Shown here: positions 11,507 through 24,109 of the stretch, one piece after another | Numbering within the stretch: position 1 is the first letter of the stretch | How the letters are laid out: each line of letters opens with the position of its first letter | Assembly (NCBI RefSeq): GCF_011397635.1 | Contig: NC_064760.1 | Coordinates: forward strand, 27,316,856 to 27,380,855 | Length of the DNA: 64,000 bases | Direction of reading: 5' to 3' | Source of the DNA: Epinephelus fuscoguttatus | Lineage: Eukaryota; Chordata; Actinopteri; Perciformes; Serranidae | Notes under the pieces: model-generated | Told to the model about the DNA's origin: nothing | Database searches by the model: none | The model's input: the letters and a program-made list of their open reading frames with translations, nothing else | Position numbers and translations under genes: made by a program

Positions 11507-12628
11507 CATCAATTTGATGCTGCAAGAGGCTCACAGCACAACGGAGACTGTTTCCAGGGGACATTATGAAGCGATGCACATGGCTGGGACACACTCTGCA
11601 CACTTGTTTTTGCCATGCTTTGTGGTTTATGAAATGACTGAAGTCAGTTCAATCAGGAGAGACAGAAGAATGAAGTACAGATAATATTTAATACAGAATA
11701 TGAGTGAACATATTAACAGATGATTTGTGCTGATTTAGATTTAACAGAAGTCTCTGATACTCGGACACCAGTGAGCAAGAGACATGTGAGCAGCAGCAGG
11801 ATAAATCTTCCCATGGAGTCTAGACACTGGTGATGGTGGTGGCTGCTGACTCTGAGGCTGCTGACTGCTGAGGCATATGAGGCTGATGAATCTGTAAAGA
11901 CTTATGGTGGTGATGGGGAGGTGGAGGGTGCACACGACGGCAGCAAGAAAGAACTACGGCAGAGAAAGAGCCATATTTAAAATGAGGAGGAGTAAGATGA
12001 TAGGCTGACAGGGAATTGATTGCAAATCAGCAGACGACTCAATTGACCTACCCAGACGACTGACACCTAAAGATAGTGAGTGAACAGACGAGCAAAGAGT
12101 GAATGGCAGGGTGAGAAAGAAACTTTCAGATTGAGCATGAAAAGTATTGTCTTTCTCACTGAGCTTTCTCTAGAGCTTCATTTATCAGACAGTGGTGTTG
12201 GAAAATCACCTAAAATGCACGGTTTTTTGGCCTTATTTTAACATTGTAATCCAATGATTCAGATATTATTACAGATTACAGAACCTAGCGTTAGTCTGTT
12301 GCTTATCATCAGCCTGTCAACTCAAATAATCTGATGAAATGGACGAAAATAATTATAAGACAGTTCGACATTATGTTAGCTGTCTATAATGTTAGTAGTT
12401 GCTTTCAGAACCCATGACAGGGGCCAATCAAGTTAAACCAGCCGTAGGTTTTACTGACATGACTCATAAATAAAATCACTTTGCTTAATTTCTAAAATTA
12501 AGTTATCAGTTGGGTAGCTACGGCTGTCACACAGGCGCTTCTCATGCACTCTTCGTATATATACCTGTGAAAAGCAATGCATCAGAAATTGTATGTAACC
12601 CACGTAGTCACAAGCCACTAAGTGTGTT

Positions 12629-12865
12629 TACATGGACATTAATAACCTGCCTATGATCGGGTTTTTGGAGTATCCTGTTTATGTGTTTAAACATGTAAGC
12701 ACTACATTCTGCTTATGACAAACCCCAATATGCTAGCTGCAGTACTCTAAAAGAAACCAGTCAAACAAGATTACCCCGATTTCTCTGTGCTCATGTAAAC
12801 ACCATATCCTGAATATGATTATAACCAGGATAAGACTAATAAATGGGTTATTAATGTACATGTAA
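12629..12865. mobile_element. Small MITE nested in the fold-back element
   Basis: The inverted ends are TTACATGGACATTAATAACC at left and the complement of GGTTATTAATGTACATGTAA at right, enclosing about 237 bases. Inside are further TTTATGTGT and ATGTAAACACC words typical of such fish MITEs. It lies in the unpaired loop of the larger transposon and has no coding capacity. Confidence 0.75.
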
Positions 12866-15340
12866 TCACACTCATTAATAAGTATACCACCCAAATAATG
12901 GTGAGGGCTGCGATCAGGTGGCAAAATCAATAACAAGAGGAAAAAAGACAGTGGTTGATTTAAAAGAGTGAAAGCCTGCATAAGAGGGCAGGTTAGGATG
13001 GTGGGTAGGTCAAAGAAACACATGATTTTCCCTGAGGAGACCGGTGTTTGTGAAACCAAATAAACCTTTCGTTATTTCAAGGTGTGTCATCACATTACCT
13101 TAACGTTAAGTAAGTAACCTGACAATGCCCAGCCATGTTTCTTTTCCTAAACCTAACCTACATAACTTTACTTTCCTAAACCTAACAGGTAGGGGTGCTA
13201 ATTCATTAAATATCATATTAACCTTTGTATGATGATATGTTGAATTACCTAATCTCCACCTGGAGGACACAAACACTAGTCAGATAACTTTGCCTATGGT
13301 ATTATAAATTAGTTTGAGTTGGCAGCCTAATAATAAGCACAAGACTAACGCTAGGTTAACAACAGATCTATAATCTGTATAATATCTGAACCATGATCAC
13401 AATGTTAAAATAAACCAAAAAAACTCTGTACATTTTAGGGGATTTTTCCAACACCACTGATGGTTAGGTGACTTAAATAACTTCATAAGCTAAAAACCAT
13501 GGCGATAACAAGCATGTCCCAGCTGTGTGCATCACTTTTTACTGTCCCCTGCACAGTTTCCATTGTGTCGTGAGCTTCATGGAGTTCTTTTTCTAAATGC
13601 TGAGGATGTGTGGTGAAGTCGATGTTTCTGTGTGATGTCAGATTGATGTTTTTGCATAGCATCATGTCAGTTAATATTTTCTAAATGCAGCGCATGTGTT
13701 GTCAAAATGGTGATGACATTTCTTAATTTTCTTGTCTTTTTGCATTGCATTGAGCTCTCAGGGCCACTGTAATATTGCATTAACTGGGGGACAGATATGT
13801 TACCCCAAATGTAGATGAAAAGTTAGTCATGGTGAAAAAAAATTATGTCAAGTTCAATTTTGGACTTATTAGCTAACAATTATGAAATAAAATAGTGAAA
13901 ATTATGATGTTAAACATTTGAAAATTGTGATATTATTGATAGATATAAAGATATAAAGATGAAAAGTGAAATACATGCAACAGCTTGAAATTATGAGATT
14001 AAATAGTCAAAATTCTGATGGGTTAAATAAAAAAATGAGGATTTACTATGTCAACATTTTTACTTACCATGAGAATTTTTTACATCATGACAAACCTTTA
14101 ATCTTTTTCTCTTTTACTCCCAGAAATGAGCCTCCATAGCTAATGATCCTGTCAGTTATTTGTCAAGCAAAGTTGTAGGTCAATTAGCATGATAAGGACG
14201 TTTAGTTCTTTCGATTGGCACTAACAACATCATTGCTGTAGTGATTAACAACTCTAACCTCCCAGTTGGCGTTTGGGACCAGTCTCCTTATTGCTTATCA
14301 TCTCTGGGGAAAGAGCAGAGTGTTGGCTAATTAAAAAGCAATCTGTGATCCCAAAATATTTCCACTGTCTCCAGTCATGCAAGATGGAGATGCAATTTAG
14401 TGAGATAAATGTAACCTATTTTAAAGGCAATTTTAAATGTAAGTCATACTTCAAAATAGGACTCAATTTACAGATGAAAATTAGCCGTCGTCATGGACAC
14501 AATAACATCATAACCTGCTTTGACATTATTGCTTCAGTGCTTCCACATCACAGAGGCAGAGCAAATCATCATTGAACAGTGGGACTGGTAACATCACAGA
14601 CAGTTTCATCTTTCCACATCTGAAGGGGGCTGTGCAGAAGTGCCTTGTCAAAATGGGAGACACGTACAGTAAAGATGGAGAATGATTATACTTGCCAGGT
14701 GTGCTGTTCATATAACTGTGAAGTCTTCATTTTGGCTGTGAATGAGATGATGTGTGGCCATAATGGCCCCCGAACAATGGACACAAGGCGACTGGGAGAG
14801 AGTAATGAATTGCTTGGGTGTAATGGAGGCAAAGATTGGGCCGTCCCCGAGCTCCCCGAGAGCCAGGTTGGAGCCTGGATGGATTGGCAGTGCCTACAAG
14901 AGATGGATGGTGTTCCCATGAATAACTCATATACGTCTTAAAGAGCACCTGGGCAGAAAGATGGTCGGGAGTAAGGTGCGGGTGTGTGCTAGTGCCATTA
15001 TTTCTCACAATGGTTGCAGCACCTGCCGCACTACATCAGTTCAAGTAGACAATCTGGCTCACCCTGGGAGTAAATCTGAGTTTATTGAAAAGCTGCAGAT
15101 GCAAAAGGAAAATATATTTTTTGAACTCAATCATTCTTTGAAGCAGCATGTGCTGAAATTTGAAGGACCATGCTGGTAATCCTTCATGCTTTAGGTCAAT
15201 GACTGCAAATAGTAGCCTATTTTTCACATTACTGCTGTAGGTTTTATAAATCGAAACACGCTGTTATGTTGATTTCTATGCAGCTGCTAGTTTTATGTCA
15301 TTTCACTAAAGTATCTTGTAGAGACAGAGAACATACTTAA

Positions 15341-16594
15341 AGGGCCAGTTCACCCTAAAATCACAAATACATATTTTTCCTCGTACCTGTAGTGCTATAT
15401 ATCAGTCTGGATTGTTTTGGTGTGAATTGCAGAGTATTAGAGATATCGGCCGTAGAGATGTCTGCCCTCTCTTAAATATAATGGAACTAGATGGCACTCC
15501 GCTTGTGGTGCTCAAAGCGCCAAAATAATACATTTGAAAAACTCAACGGCAATGTCTCTTTCCAGAAATCATGACCTGGTTACTCAAGAAACAAATGTTG
15601 TTGTGAGCAGTTTCATGTAGAAACTATCATCTTACTGAACTGCACCCAACAACCACATCACTGCAGAAAGGGAAGCGTCCGTCTGCTGCTAGCTCACCTA
15701 GCACCACTGAGCTAGCTAACGTTGTAGCTCATCCCAACTCATCAGATGTCGTAATTTTGTCAGTAGACTTTCACATCTACATATGAAGCACTAAGTATCC
15801 CCTTGCATCTGTTGTTGATGTTTCTGGCTATACATTTTTGCATCGTGTCTTTTCAAAATTCACTTCCATTTTCACAGGACATACAGTTTTTGCTCAATAG
15901 AGGCATACAGTCTTTTCCAAATACACAAACAACATAGGTAAAATACCTTGTATCTACATTTATTTCCTTGTGCAACAAAAGTATGTGGTTAGGTTTTGAA
16001 ACAAACATCATAGTCTGGCTCAACATTCACACAGAAAGCTAACTGTGGGTTTCTAGGGTGGAAGTCCAGGGTTTGTTGGACCCATCCACCGCCCCTCCTG
16101 CCTGCCCAGTCATGTTTTTATTGCTCCTGATATTACGTTGCCACCAGCGGCATTTCAAACTGATGATGTCCAGTGGTGTGAAAGGTGCCTTTTTGTGTCA
16201 GTGTCTGATGCCAGAATCTCTGACAAAGCAGCAGTATATGATGACTTGGGAATGAGAATGGGCTGGCTCAGCTGAGGAGGACGCCATTAATGTTAACATC
16301 TCCTGCTGCCACAAGCACGAGCCTCTCACCCAAGATTGGATGCATGCTAATTTCTGCACTGTTTCTGAAAAGAGACAATATTGTTGAGTTTGTCAAATGT
16401 GTTTATTTATTTATTTTTCTTCATTTTGTTGGCGCTTTAAGCACCACAAGCCGAATGCCTTATAGTTCCCCTATTTTCGAGAGAAGGCAGGTATCTCTAT
16501 CGCCAATATCTCTAACACTCAGCAGCTCACACCAAAACAATCCTGATTGCTACAAAGCACTACAGTGTTCTTTGTTCTGGTGCGAACAGGCCCT
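15341..16594. mobile_element. MITE family A, copy 1 (with internal insertion)
   Basis: Left end AGGGCCAGTTCACCC follows TTAA; the right end carries the inverted partner GGTGCGAACAGGCCCT. About 290 bases of each end are mutually inverted (for example CTAGATGGCACTCCGC against the complement of GCCGAATGCCTTATAG). The copies at 49543, 60574 and 62727 share the same sequence. The middle holds about 500 extra bases compared with the 60574 copy. No transposase is present. Confidence 0.8.
15760..16270. repeat. Segment inserted in MITE copy 1
   Basis: Sequence flanking this block (GCACCACTGAGCTAGCTAAC on the left, GAGGACGCCATTAATGTTAA on the right) is continuous in the 60574 copy, so the block is extra. 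It includes CATTTTCACAGGA and TGTGGTTAGGTTTTG words that recur at 24110-24480, indicating insertion of a second repeat family. Confidence 0.55.
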
Positions 16595-17489
16595 TTCAAA
16601 AAGGTAAAAAGAATACTTCATTATCTTTTATTTTTTTATTTTCTGTCAAAGTTTCTGAGTTGCGAGCACACGAACCCTCTCACACTGTTATTGATTGTCT
16701 TCTGAGTTGGATTTTCCAACAATGTACTGTTATGCCTGCTGACTCACAGACCACAGATGTTGGGAGTGCCCTTGAATGCACCAACAAGGAGAGTTTTCAA
16801 AAATAGTCCCTGCTAGTAACTTCATTACCAAGCGATGATAATGTAATTCTGACAAATAAAAAGACTAAAAATAGACTTTGATGGATTACTCATATTACGC
16901 AATTTACAGGGCCCATATTGAAGAGTGGAAGCGATGGCTGCATTAAAGGTAAACCATCAATCTAAACATAAACCACTTAAAACCTCCGGTATGTTCCTTT
17001 GAAAGAACAGATAAACTTAAGACTGGGTTAATGGCGTTTTTTTCAGACATCATTTGAATATTGTAATTTTTTTATTCTGGGTTCGGCCACTTCTGCTCAT
17101 TGTAGCTGTTGGAGAACAGGTATAACAGCTCTTACCATCTGACATCCAACACCTTAATGATCCCTCCAGAGACACTTAATGGCTACTTAGATGGTGGAGC
17201 TCACATTGTGGGCAGGGCTGAGAGTTTTCTGAAGACAGGGGATCCTGTGTGCAGGAGGAAAGGTAGCAGGGGTTTGATTTACAGAGGGGGCACAGGGGAC
17301 ATGTGCCCTGCATATTTTCATATGGCAGTATTGGTACCCTCTACCTTTTACAGTGGTAAAGCTAACGTTATATTTAAAAAAAAAACAAAATAAGGAACAG
17401 GAGAAACTGCACACACAATGTCATTAAGAAAGGAAATATATTCATATACATAAAAAATATATTTGTTACGACCATCCATCTCATGACAA

Positions 17490-17605
17490 TCCAATCGCAT
17501 GTGGACATGGGAAGTCCATGACTAAACGTCAATATGTGACGAGGTCGGTGTCAATGTAACATATTTGTGGTTTGCAGAAACATAAGATGCCTATTATTTT
17601 CATCT
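17490..17605 (-). repeat. Dispersed repeat fragment (17.5-kb copy)
   Basis: GGACATGGGAAGTCCATGAC with TAAACGTC is the inverted equivalent of a stretch at 24128-24165. The adjoining AATGTAACATATTTGTGGT and TTGCAGAAACATAA recur near 40780 and, more diverged, near 42680. No termini can be defined. Confidence 0.5.
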
Positions 17606-20600
17606 GGTGACTGGCTGTTCATGAAGGGGACATATCAAAATAATAAAAAATCATGGCTGTGTTTTAAAACAAACACTGAAAAAACTAAAGCAAAAAATAA
17701 ACAAACACTAAAGCCCTTTTGAATACTGTGTCTGTACTCACTGTTTCCCCACCTTTGAAAATTCCTCCCATGTAAGGTAGGCTGTGTAAAGTACAACTGA
17801 AAGCATGTTTGGAGGGGTCCACTGTACGTAATGTGATGCATTTTTAAGTTAGGGAGTCAGAAATTAAAAGAGGATCTGATGCTTGAGCTTAGAGCTTAGA
17901 GTTCGCCCCTCGTCTTTCCCCCAGCCGCTTGAGACTTCATTTAGGTGATGACAAGAGCTTGGTGAATACTCAAGACACCTTCCTCGCCTTCTCCCCGCCT
18001 CGTCTTGCTTCATCAGTGCTTGTGCAGTGGAGGGGTGTGGCTCTGGGTCAGGGGACAGGCCCATAGGGACAGACTGATATAGACATTTCAATCTGTCTGA
18101 GTTGCTTGTTCATCTCCCTGTCAGAGAGACACTCAGCGGGGCAGCCACCCTCTGACTCTGGGAGGGGACAGCACCCCCTTGTCATTAACAATCAGCCAAT
18201 GAAGCTGTCACTCTCCTCATGGAAAGCAGATAATTTGGGCCAGGGCAGTAATGGGTCTATGAGAGAGTAAGAGCGTCCTTGAATTATCATCACGTAAAGC
18301 ATGTTGGGTCACCCGGACTACTCCTCTCCAGCTCTGTCTCATCACTGCTGCTGATGAGGGTTGTTTTAGCAGAGGAAGAGCCGGCTGGGTGGAAGTAATT
18401 AATATTGACAAATTCAATTGTATGCAGATATTACAGACATTATTACAGAGGGTGGCTGTAGCCATCAGTTAGGCCGGACACAAACTGCTGAAGTGATACT
18501 TTTGCAGAAAATAGGACTATCTTGGTGAAATGGATTTCCCTCACCCTATAAGGACGGTCATTGGCTTTGCAAGACAAGCCTTTTTTCTGCTGCAAGGACA
18601 CGCTGGCCTAATTTGTGAGCTAACAAGCATGTAAACTACACTCTTCCTGAGGCAGTGGGAGAGTAAAAAATATTTGTGTGACTGGATATGCGAGCTGGAG
18701 AATATAGGAGTGTGTCTGAGATCAGAGCTTCTCCCGACTGGCTGCATGAATATGCATACTTAACCTGCCAGAGAATATTACTGCTAATACATATAGCTTT
18801 TTGCCTCCTCTACTAAACTAATTAAGGCTGATACTCCTGTTTTTTTCTCCTTATTTTGTTTGTTTCACGCCCAAAGTCTGGGCCAGAGAATGTTATTGCA
18901 CACAACCAAGCAGCAACTGAAGCATTTGAAGATGATTCACACCACTCAGCCTCGCAGGGTTTTGTTGTGCTCGGGCAAAGAAAGAAAGTATGCTTATTCC
19001 AGAAAATCAGAAGTTGAGAGTTTATTTATTTATTTTCTTGGTCTGACTACGACAGCTTGGATGTAAAGAGCTGCTTTGTGTTCAAAACTTATTTTCATTT
19101 ATTTAGATTGAGGGCACAGTTCACATCACTGCCGAGATTCGAATTTGAAAAGCAGACAGCTTCGGGTCACTCAAGTGCAAATCTGAAATAAATTGCATTA
19201 TGGCCTCCTGGTTATGTGCAATAACAACATGAAATTGCTGAGTGATGAGTCTTTCTTGTTCTTCCTTATTTATCTTTCGCCTCTCAGATTACACAACTGA
19301 AGCACTGGGCTGCTTTGCCGTTTAAGAAATAATCATCACACACCCTTGATGAGTCAGTTTAGAGGCACAGATAAAAACAAACACACTAATGTCTGGCAAG
19401 AAAGCCACTGACATTTGAATTTGAGTTTGTCAGAGCCCTGCGCCTTCAGCCCCCAACATGTCCTACTTTTCTGCCATTTAAAACCTCTTAATGGGTAGAA
19501 ACGTGTAATTTTAATCCAATATCCAGGCAGTTGAATTTCCATAAAACTCTGACCTCTCTCAGGCATGAGGACAAACATCCCTGCTTTCATTAGAGAAGAG
19601 TTTGAGGATACCCCGTGTGACACGCCAGCATGCCTCTGTGCCGAACTCGACTCCCTCTCTCTGTGTTATTTATGAGAAGTGCAGACACAGCCTGAGTCTG
19701 GTCTGAGGACCAGCCCCACTCTTTTAATGTGGTCGGAATATGATCCCTTAGACAGGCTATATAGATCTGAGGAAAACACAGTGCAATCAATGGCTTCCCT
19801 GAAAAGATACCAAAGGGTAATACACACACCCACTTGTTTAAATGTACCCGAGAATTACTGTGTTTCCTGACAAGACTCTTAGTCGTTTCCTGTCTTGGCT
19901 CTGGAGGGGACATCAAAGCTTGACACTACGCCACTTTATCCACACAGTTTGTGGTTGTGCTCAGATTTGTTTCTGCATTACAGGCTTGTCCGTGTCTGCA
20001 TTTCATTTCCACAAATTATTGTATGGAAAATGCACGCCCAGGTGCTTCTCAAGTCTGTCAGTGGCTTGGATACAATTCATTGTCTTGCATGGCTTGAAAA
20101 TTTTATGATGCTATTATTGGGTGTTGGCTAGTTTCCTAAACGGGTTGCCCCTCTGGACGACAGCATCCACCCATTTAGAAACAATGCTCAGCCTCCCTCC
20201 TCTTGATTCTCCTCACTAAAGCGCCTGCATCCATTTGCCTGGTGCTGCTCGTCTGCTGGATTCAGCTAGATTCATTTTCTGCGGGGGGAAATTGGTGCGC
20301 TGATTGGCCTCTTTACTCATGGATTAGCCATTAAAAAGCTGTTAGTGACTCTCTCACTATCAGCTCAATGCAATCATCGCACTAGAGATAAGGTCATTAT
20401 TACAGTGCGAGCAGAGAGGTTAAAATCCCCCTTGAACTCTGTTCAGTATAAATTGGTGCATGCACTGGAAGGAGGTAATGGACAAATTATTGCTCCCTCT
20501 GAGATATCATTGCTGTTGAGTCTGTATCATCACGTTGGAAAAAGCCATTAAGAGGTTTTTATAGTCTGTGTGCATGAGTTTATTTCTCATGCTCTGTTGT

Positions 20601-20861
20601 TTATATTACAACGAGCACTGCCGCTTTCTACCTGTTAGTACATCTGATTGAGACCATAGTTCAGGGATATTTTGGTAAAAATAAAAGAGCTACAGTGTTT
20701 ACTGTTTTTACTTGGACACTTCATGAGCCAGCGGGCAGTGCAGTACAGTACAGTATTTATGGTTCATAATTAGCAGCGTGGGAGGATGTGAGACGATACA
20801 AGAAGTAGGTAGGCTACAGGAGGAAGAAAGAAGATTACTAAAATCCTCTGTTACTACCTGA

Positions 20862-21932
20862 CAGTAGTGCCCCCAGAAATTTTTCATAGGGGTGGTCAGA
20901 TGGGGCCACTGAAAATCTTGGGGTGGCACACCAAAACCAAAAGATATAACAGGAACTCACTTATTCTGTTGAAGTATATGAGATAGTTGAAAACTAAGTC
21001 AATATTTAAAGTTAAAGAATAAGCCAATTAATTGTTCTTTAAATCTAGTCTGGCTTTTAAGGAAAAAAAAAAGACAAGTATACGGCTTTAATTTGAAGGA
21101 GAACGTTGATTATAAGGAAGAAAACATTTACTGGCCCTCATAAGTTTTATTGGAGACTTGCAGGTACCAAGAGAACCCATTTTCATTCAGATATCTTGAG
21201 GTGAGAGTTCAAGAGACCCCTTTTGAAAATAGCCTCGCCAAAATTTAGCCTAAATTTGGAGCAATATTTCTCTCCCTTTCCGACAAACTACGTCAACAAG
21301 GTTGGTACCAATGGATGCCCTGGATTGTCTAGTTTCAAAAGATACCACTACCTTAGCACCAGCTTAAAATATCAGTGTGACACAGCCTCTAAAACTGAGT
21401 ATTGCAGCTTCCAAATAAGTTCAAAATGGCCGACTACATACACCATAACAGGAGTTATGATAAACTCACTGTCTTTGGTTTAATTTAACTCACTGTTTGA
21501 TGATCCAGGGTGCTTTGGTTGATTTAAGAGTTGACTGATTTGCAGGATGTATGGAGAGCTGCAGATTGACGCTATGAACTGACTGTCGCATTTAATTAAA
21601 AAATGAAAACAAAAATCGCCAAACAATCATTCCCCAAATAAACAGGCCTTTACAAAAACAAAGTGGGGTATTAAATGACTTTATCAAACAATAAAAACCA
21701 AGATCACCAAGATCACCGAACAAGTAACTGTTTATGCTCCATGCTCCACCCTCTCTTCATCACATCCCTAGATGCCAGGTCAGGTGGTGCATTAAGGTGA
21801 CTCAAAAAATAATAGGAAACTAGGACTTGCAAGAAATGGCTCTAACAATTATTTTCCTTCGGGGGGTGGGGGGCAGCATTTGTATCAGGAGGCCCATGGG
21901 CCCCTCCTGGCCTCCCCTTGGGGGCACCACTG
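20862..21932. mobile_element. hAT-like nonautonomous element
   Basis: Left end CAGTAGTGCCCCCAGAAATT and right end GGGGGCACCACTG (complement CAGTGGTGCCCCC) are inverted, and inside both lie GGGG/GGCCA motifs. The flanking octamers CTACCTGA and TTGCCTGG agree at five of eight positions, compatible with a decayed 8-bp target duplication as made by hAT transposases. No transposase frame is seen. Confidence 0.6.
21130..21480 (-). repeat. Fragment shared, inverted, with 56.15-56.5 kb
   Basis: GAACCCATTTTCATTCAGAT, TCTTGAGGTGAGAG and CTCGCCAAAATTTA here correspond in reverse complement to AAATTTTGGCGAGGG, CACCTCAAGATCACTGAATG and AAAATGGGTTC at 56153-56240. It is an internal piece of a dispersed element sitting within the hAT-like copy, probably nested. 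Confidence 0.6.
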
Positions 21933-22643
21933 TTGCCTGGTTTACTGCTCATCCAAACCTTGTTTCACCTGCATGCACTGTACATCTATTCACTCCACTC
22001 TTCACTGACCCAGTTCTGTTACGGCCCAAGATAAATTATGCTTTGTTTTTTCATACCGTGTTGCCTCCCTACAGGTAGAGAGCACCTTGTCGACTTATTT
22101 AACTGAGTGATCTAAAAACACAAAAATAATACAGCACCTTCTTAATACAAGGCAGCCAGGTTACACTTCTAATAAGAAACTGCGACGGCAAAGCAGATTG
22201 TTTTGGCTCTGAGACAAGCTTTGCCTTGGGAAATGGAAAAGGTCTTTTAGGGAGCTGTACTGCACCGCGCTGAGCTCTGGGGCCACTCCTTATCAGAGGA
22301 AGCAATATGCACAGCCCACAAGCTCTTTGAAATTCAGCAATTAAATGCCAAAGCCAATAACGTGCATGTTCTTACATCTGTAGCCCCCCTAAATACCCAC
22401 ACACACTCATCTGATATTCGTTTAAAGATATTTGTATGACATTGAAACTGCTGTGTAGGCATTTGTCAGCATTTGCTTGATCAGTGCAACTGTTTCTTTT
22501 GATTACAGTTTGAATCTGTCACCATACAGACAGCGGGTATATTAGTTTACAGTGTGTTTCTCTATGAAAAAGGGGCTTGCCACAACAAAAGATTTACTGC
22601 GTGTGGTCCAAACAAGTGACAAATGTGTTTGTGTGTTTTCCAG

Positions 22644-23095
22644 GTGGGCCCTCAAGGTGGCTGTCCTCCCACTGTGACTGCTGCTGCAAGAGCCACAAGA
22701 GCGATCGCGAGGGAGAGAGCGGCACGTCCTTCAACGAGCTCTCCACTTCCTGTTCTGAGACCCAGTCGGAGGCCAGTTCCCCTCAAGGCACCGTGATCTG
22801 TGGCCCCGTGAGCCGGCACTCCAACATCCAGACGCTGGACCGTCCCATGCCCAAAGGGCCGGTTCACATGCTGCAGCAGGCAGAGATGCGCCGCAAAACT
22901 GACATGCTCCGCGTGAGAACCTTCGGGGTCCGAGAACGAGAGGCCGCAAAGAGGAAAGCCAACAAGGAGAAGATGACTCCAGAGCAGGAGCTGGAGAAAT
23001 GCATCCAGGACTTCCGGCGCATCAGGATTCCAGATCACTTTCCAGAGAGGAAGTACATGTGGCAATCAGAGCTCCTGAGAAAGTACCGTCTCTAA
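22644..23095 (+). CDS. kctd16: KCTD16 coding exon 2: C-terminal H2 region and stop
   Basis: This exon begins with the last two bases of the split Arg codon after TTTTCCAG and ends at TAA, giving a protein of 424 residues (human 428). It encodes PSRWLSSHCDCCCK, EGESGTSFNELSTS, SEASSPQGTVICGPVSRHSN, the basic stretch REREAAKRKANKEK, and the family C-terminus IQDFRRIRIPDHFPERKYMW followed by QSELLRKYRL. These blocks match human KCTD16 in order and spacing. The cysteine cluster HCDCCCK is kept. Together with exon 1 this is the complete coding sequence with no frame damage. Confidence 0.97.
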
Positions 23096-23905
23096 ATATA
23101 AGTGTGACGAGCAAGAAAGAGAGATGGTAGTATCATGTCACCATCAATGAAGAGTATTAACTGCATAGGCAATAGACTGCACCCTCTAAGGCACATACTG
23201 TATTAGAAAAAAAACAAAACAAAAAACTATGGCCACTTTCCCGCCAGCATGACTAGCTGAGCACACAAAGTACAAGGCAGTGTGAGTCATTGATTTGTGA
23301 AGTACGCACAGTGTTGTGTATGATATGCACATGTGTAAATCAGGTTACTCCTGTTGGGGCTTACATCACTAACCCTGTTCTCACTTCAGAGAGCCGGGAG
23401 TGTACCAACGACTAATATATCACTAGTTGAAGCAACAAAGCAACCTCAGGGGCAACATCATTTCAACTCATCAACCTATCATACACTGTATCATGTGCAA
23501 TTGCCCACAATAGCTGATTTTTAAAAATGGATGTACCCATATGGTGCTGTGAGTTAGCAATGGAATATCACTATACTCCACTGATAACACATATACTTAC
23601 TTATAGTAGGCTTTGATATCGGCACTGCATGTCATTTCACCCTTAGCATAATTATGCAATATCAAACAAACTTTAAATTCACTGTTTTGTGTGATGGGTA
23701 AAAATGGTGTGTTACGACTGGGGCTAACGTAAATGAGGAAAGCACTGCCTAGATCTGTTTGCCATTGTAAAACTTTTTGTCCAATGTTGTCATTATGTGT
23801 TGGATAGATGATGTTGTGTAGGTAGAGTATATAATGCCAATGGATATTTGACTAATCCTTGATTGTAAGTGTGCAAAAAAGCTAATAAATGAGTTCGAAT
23901 TGTAT
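23096..23905 (+). other. kctd16: kctd16 3' untranslated region
   Basis: From the stop codon the sequence has no coding character and runs about 800 bases to the AATAAA at 23884. The true end, and whether a longer alternative 3' end exists, cannot be told from DNA alone. Confidence 0.6.
23884..23889 (+). terminator. kctd16: Poly(A) signal of kctd16
   Basis: Canonical AATAAA within AGCTAATAAATGAG, about 790 bases after the stop codon and followed by T/GT-rich sequence (TTGTATTTATTC, GTGGGCCTTCTTGTG), as expected for cleavage and polyadenylation. Confidence 0.6.
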
Positions 23906-24109
23906 TTATTCTTAGTGGGCCTTCTTGTGATCTTCAGCACAATTAGATACATTTCAATATTTTATTTTCAACTTGGTAGTTATTCTCACAGTCAACTGAT
24001 CATTAAACATCTCTCCTGTCCAGTCACAGCTTTATAACCGTAATGAAAAGGTCTGATGAGCTTTACTTTAAAATTTACCTAACCTACATGGTGAAGCAAG
24101 ACATTCTCA

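Larger units (their letters stand above)
11322..13769. mobile_element. Fold-back type nonautonomous DNA transposon
   Basis: The ends are long inverted repeats. Left reads GGTGGCCCTCAGAGCTCA; the complement of the right end reads CAGTGGCCCTGAGAGCTCA. Matching continues inward for hundreds of bases: 11322-11645 pairs with about 13470-13769, and 12180-12340 pairs with about 13300-13460 (shared words include CCTAGCGTTAGTCT and ATTTTAACATTGT). About 530 bases in the left arm (11650-12175) have no partner and look like a later insertion or a segment lost from the right arm. No transposase frame is present. The superfamily is not assigned. Confidence 0.75.
7394..22643 (+). other. kctd16: kctd16 intron, 15.25 kb
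   Basis: The donor is C|GTGAGT and the acceptor is TGTGTTTTCCAG|GTGGG. The intron holds the purine tract, transposons and repeats listed separately. In 7394-8536, 8990-9890, 13770-15340, 16600-17480, 17620-20860 and 21935-22640 I see no gene and no element I can name. Stretches near 18.2-18.8 and 20.2-20.6 kb lack repeat character and contain homeobox-like TAAT words, so they could be conserved noncoding DNA. Confidence 0.85.

Noticed and set aside
12733..13059. 108-codon minus-strand hydrophobic frame as a possible transposase or membrane protein
   Set aside because: It straddles the nested MITE and the loop of the fold-back element, with no catalytic motif and no similarity I recognise.
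22652..23065. 137-codon minus-strand frame over kctd16 exon 2
   Set aside because: Antisense shadow of a well-supported conserved exon.
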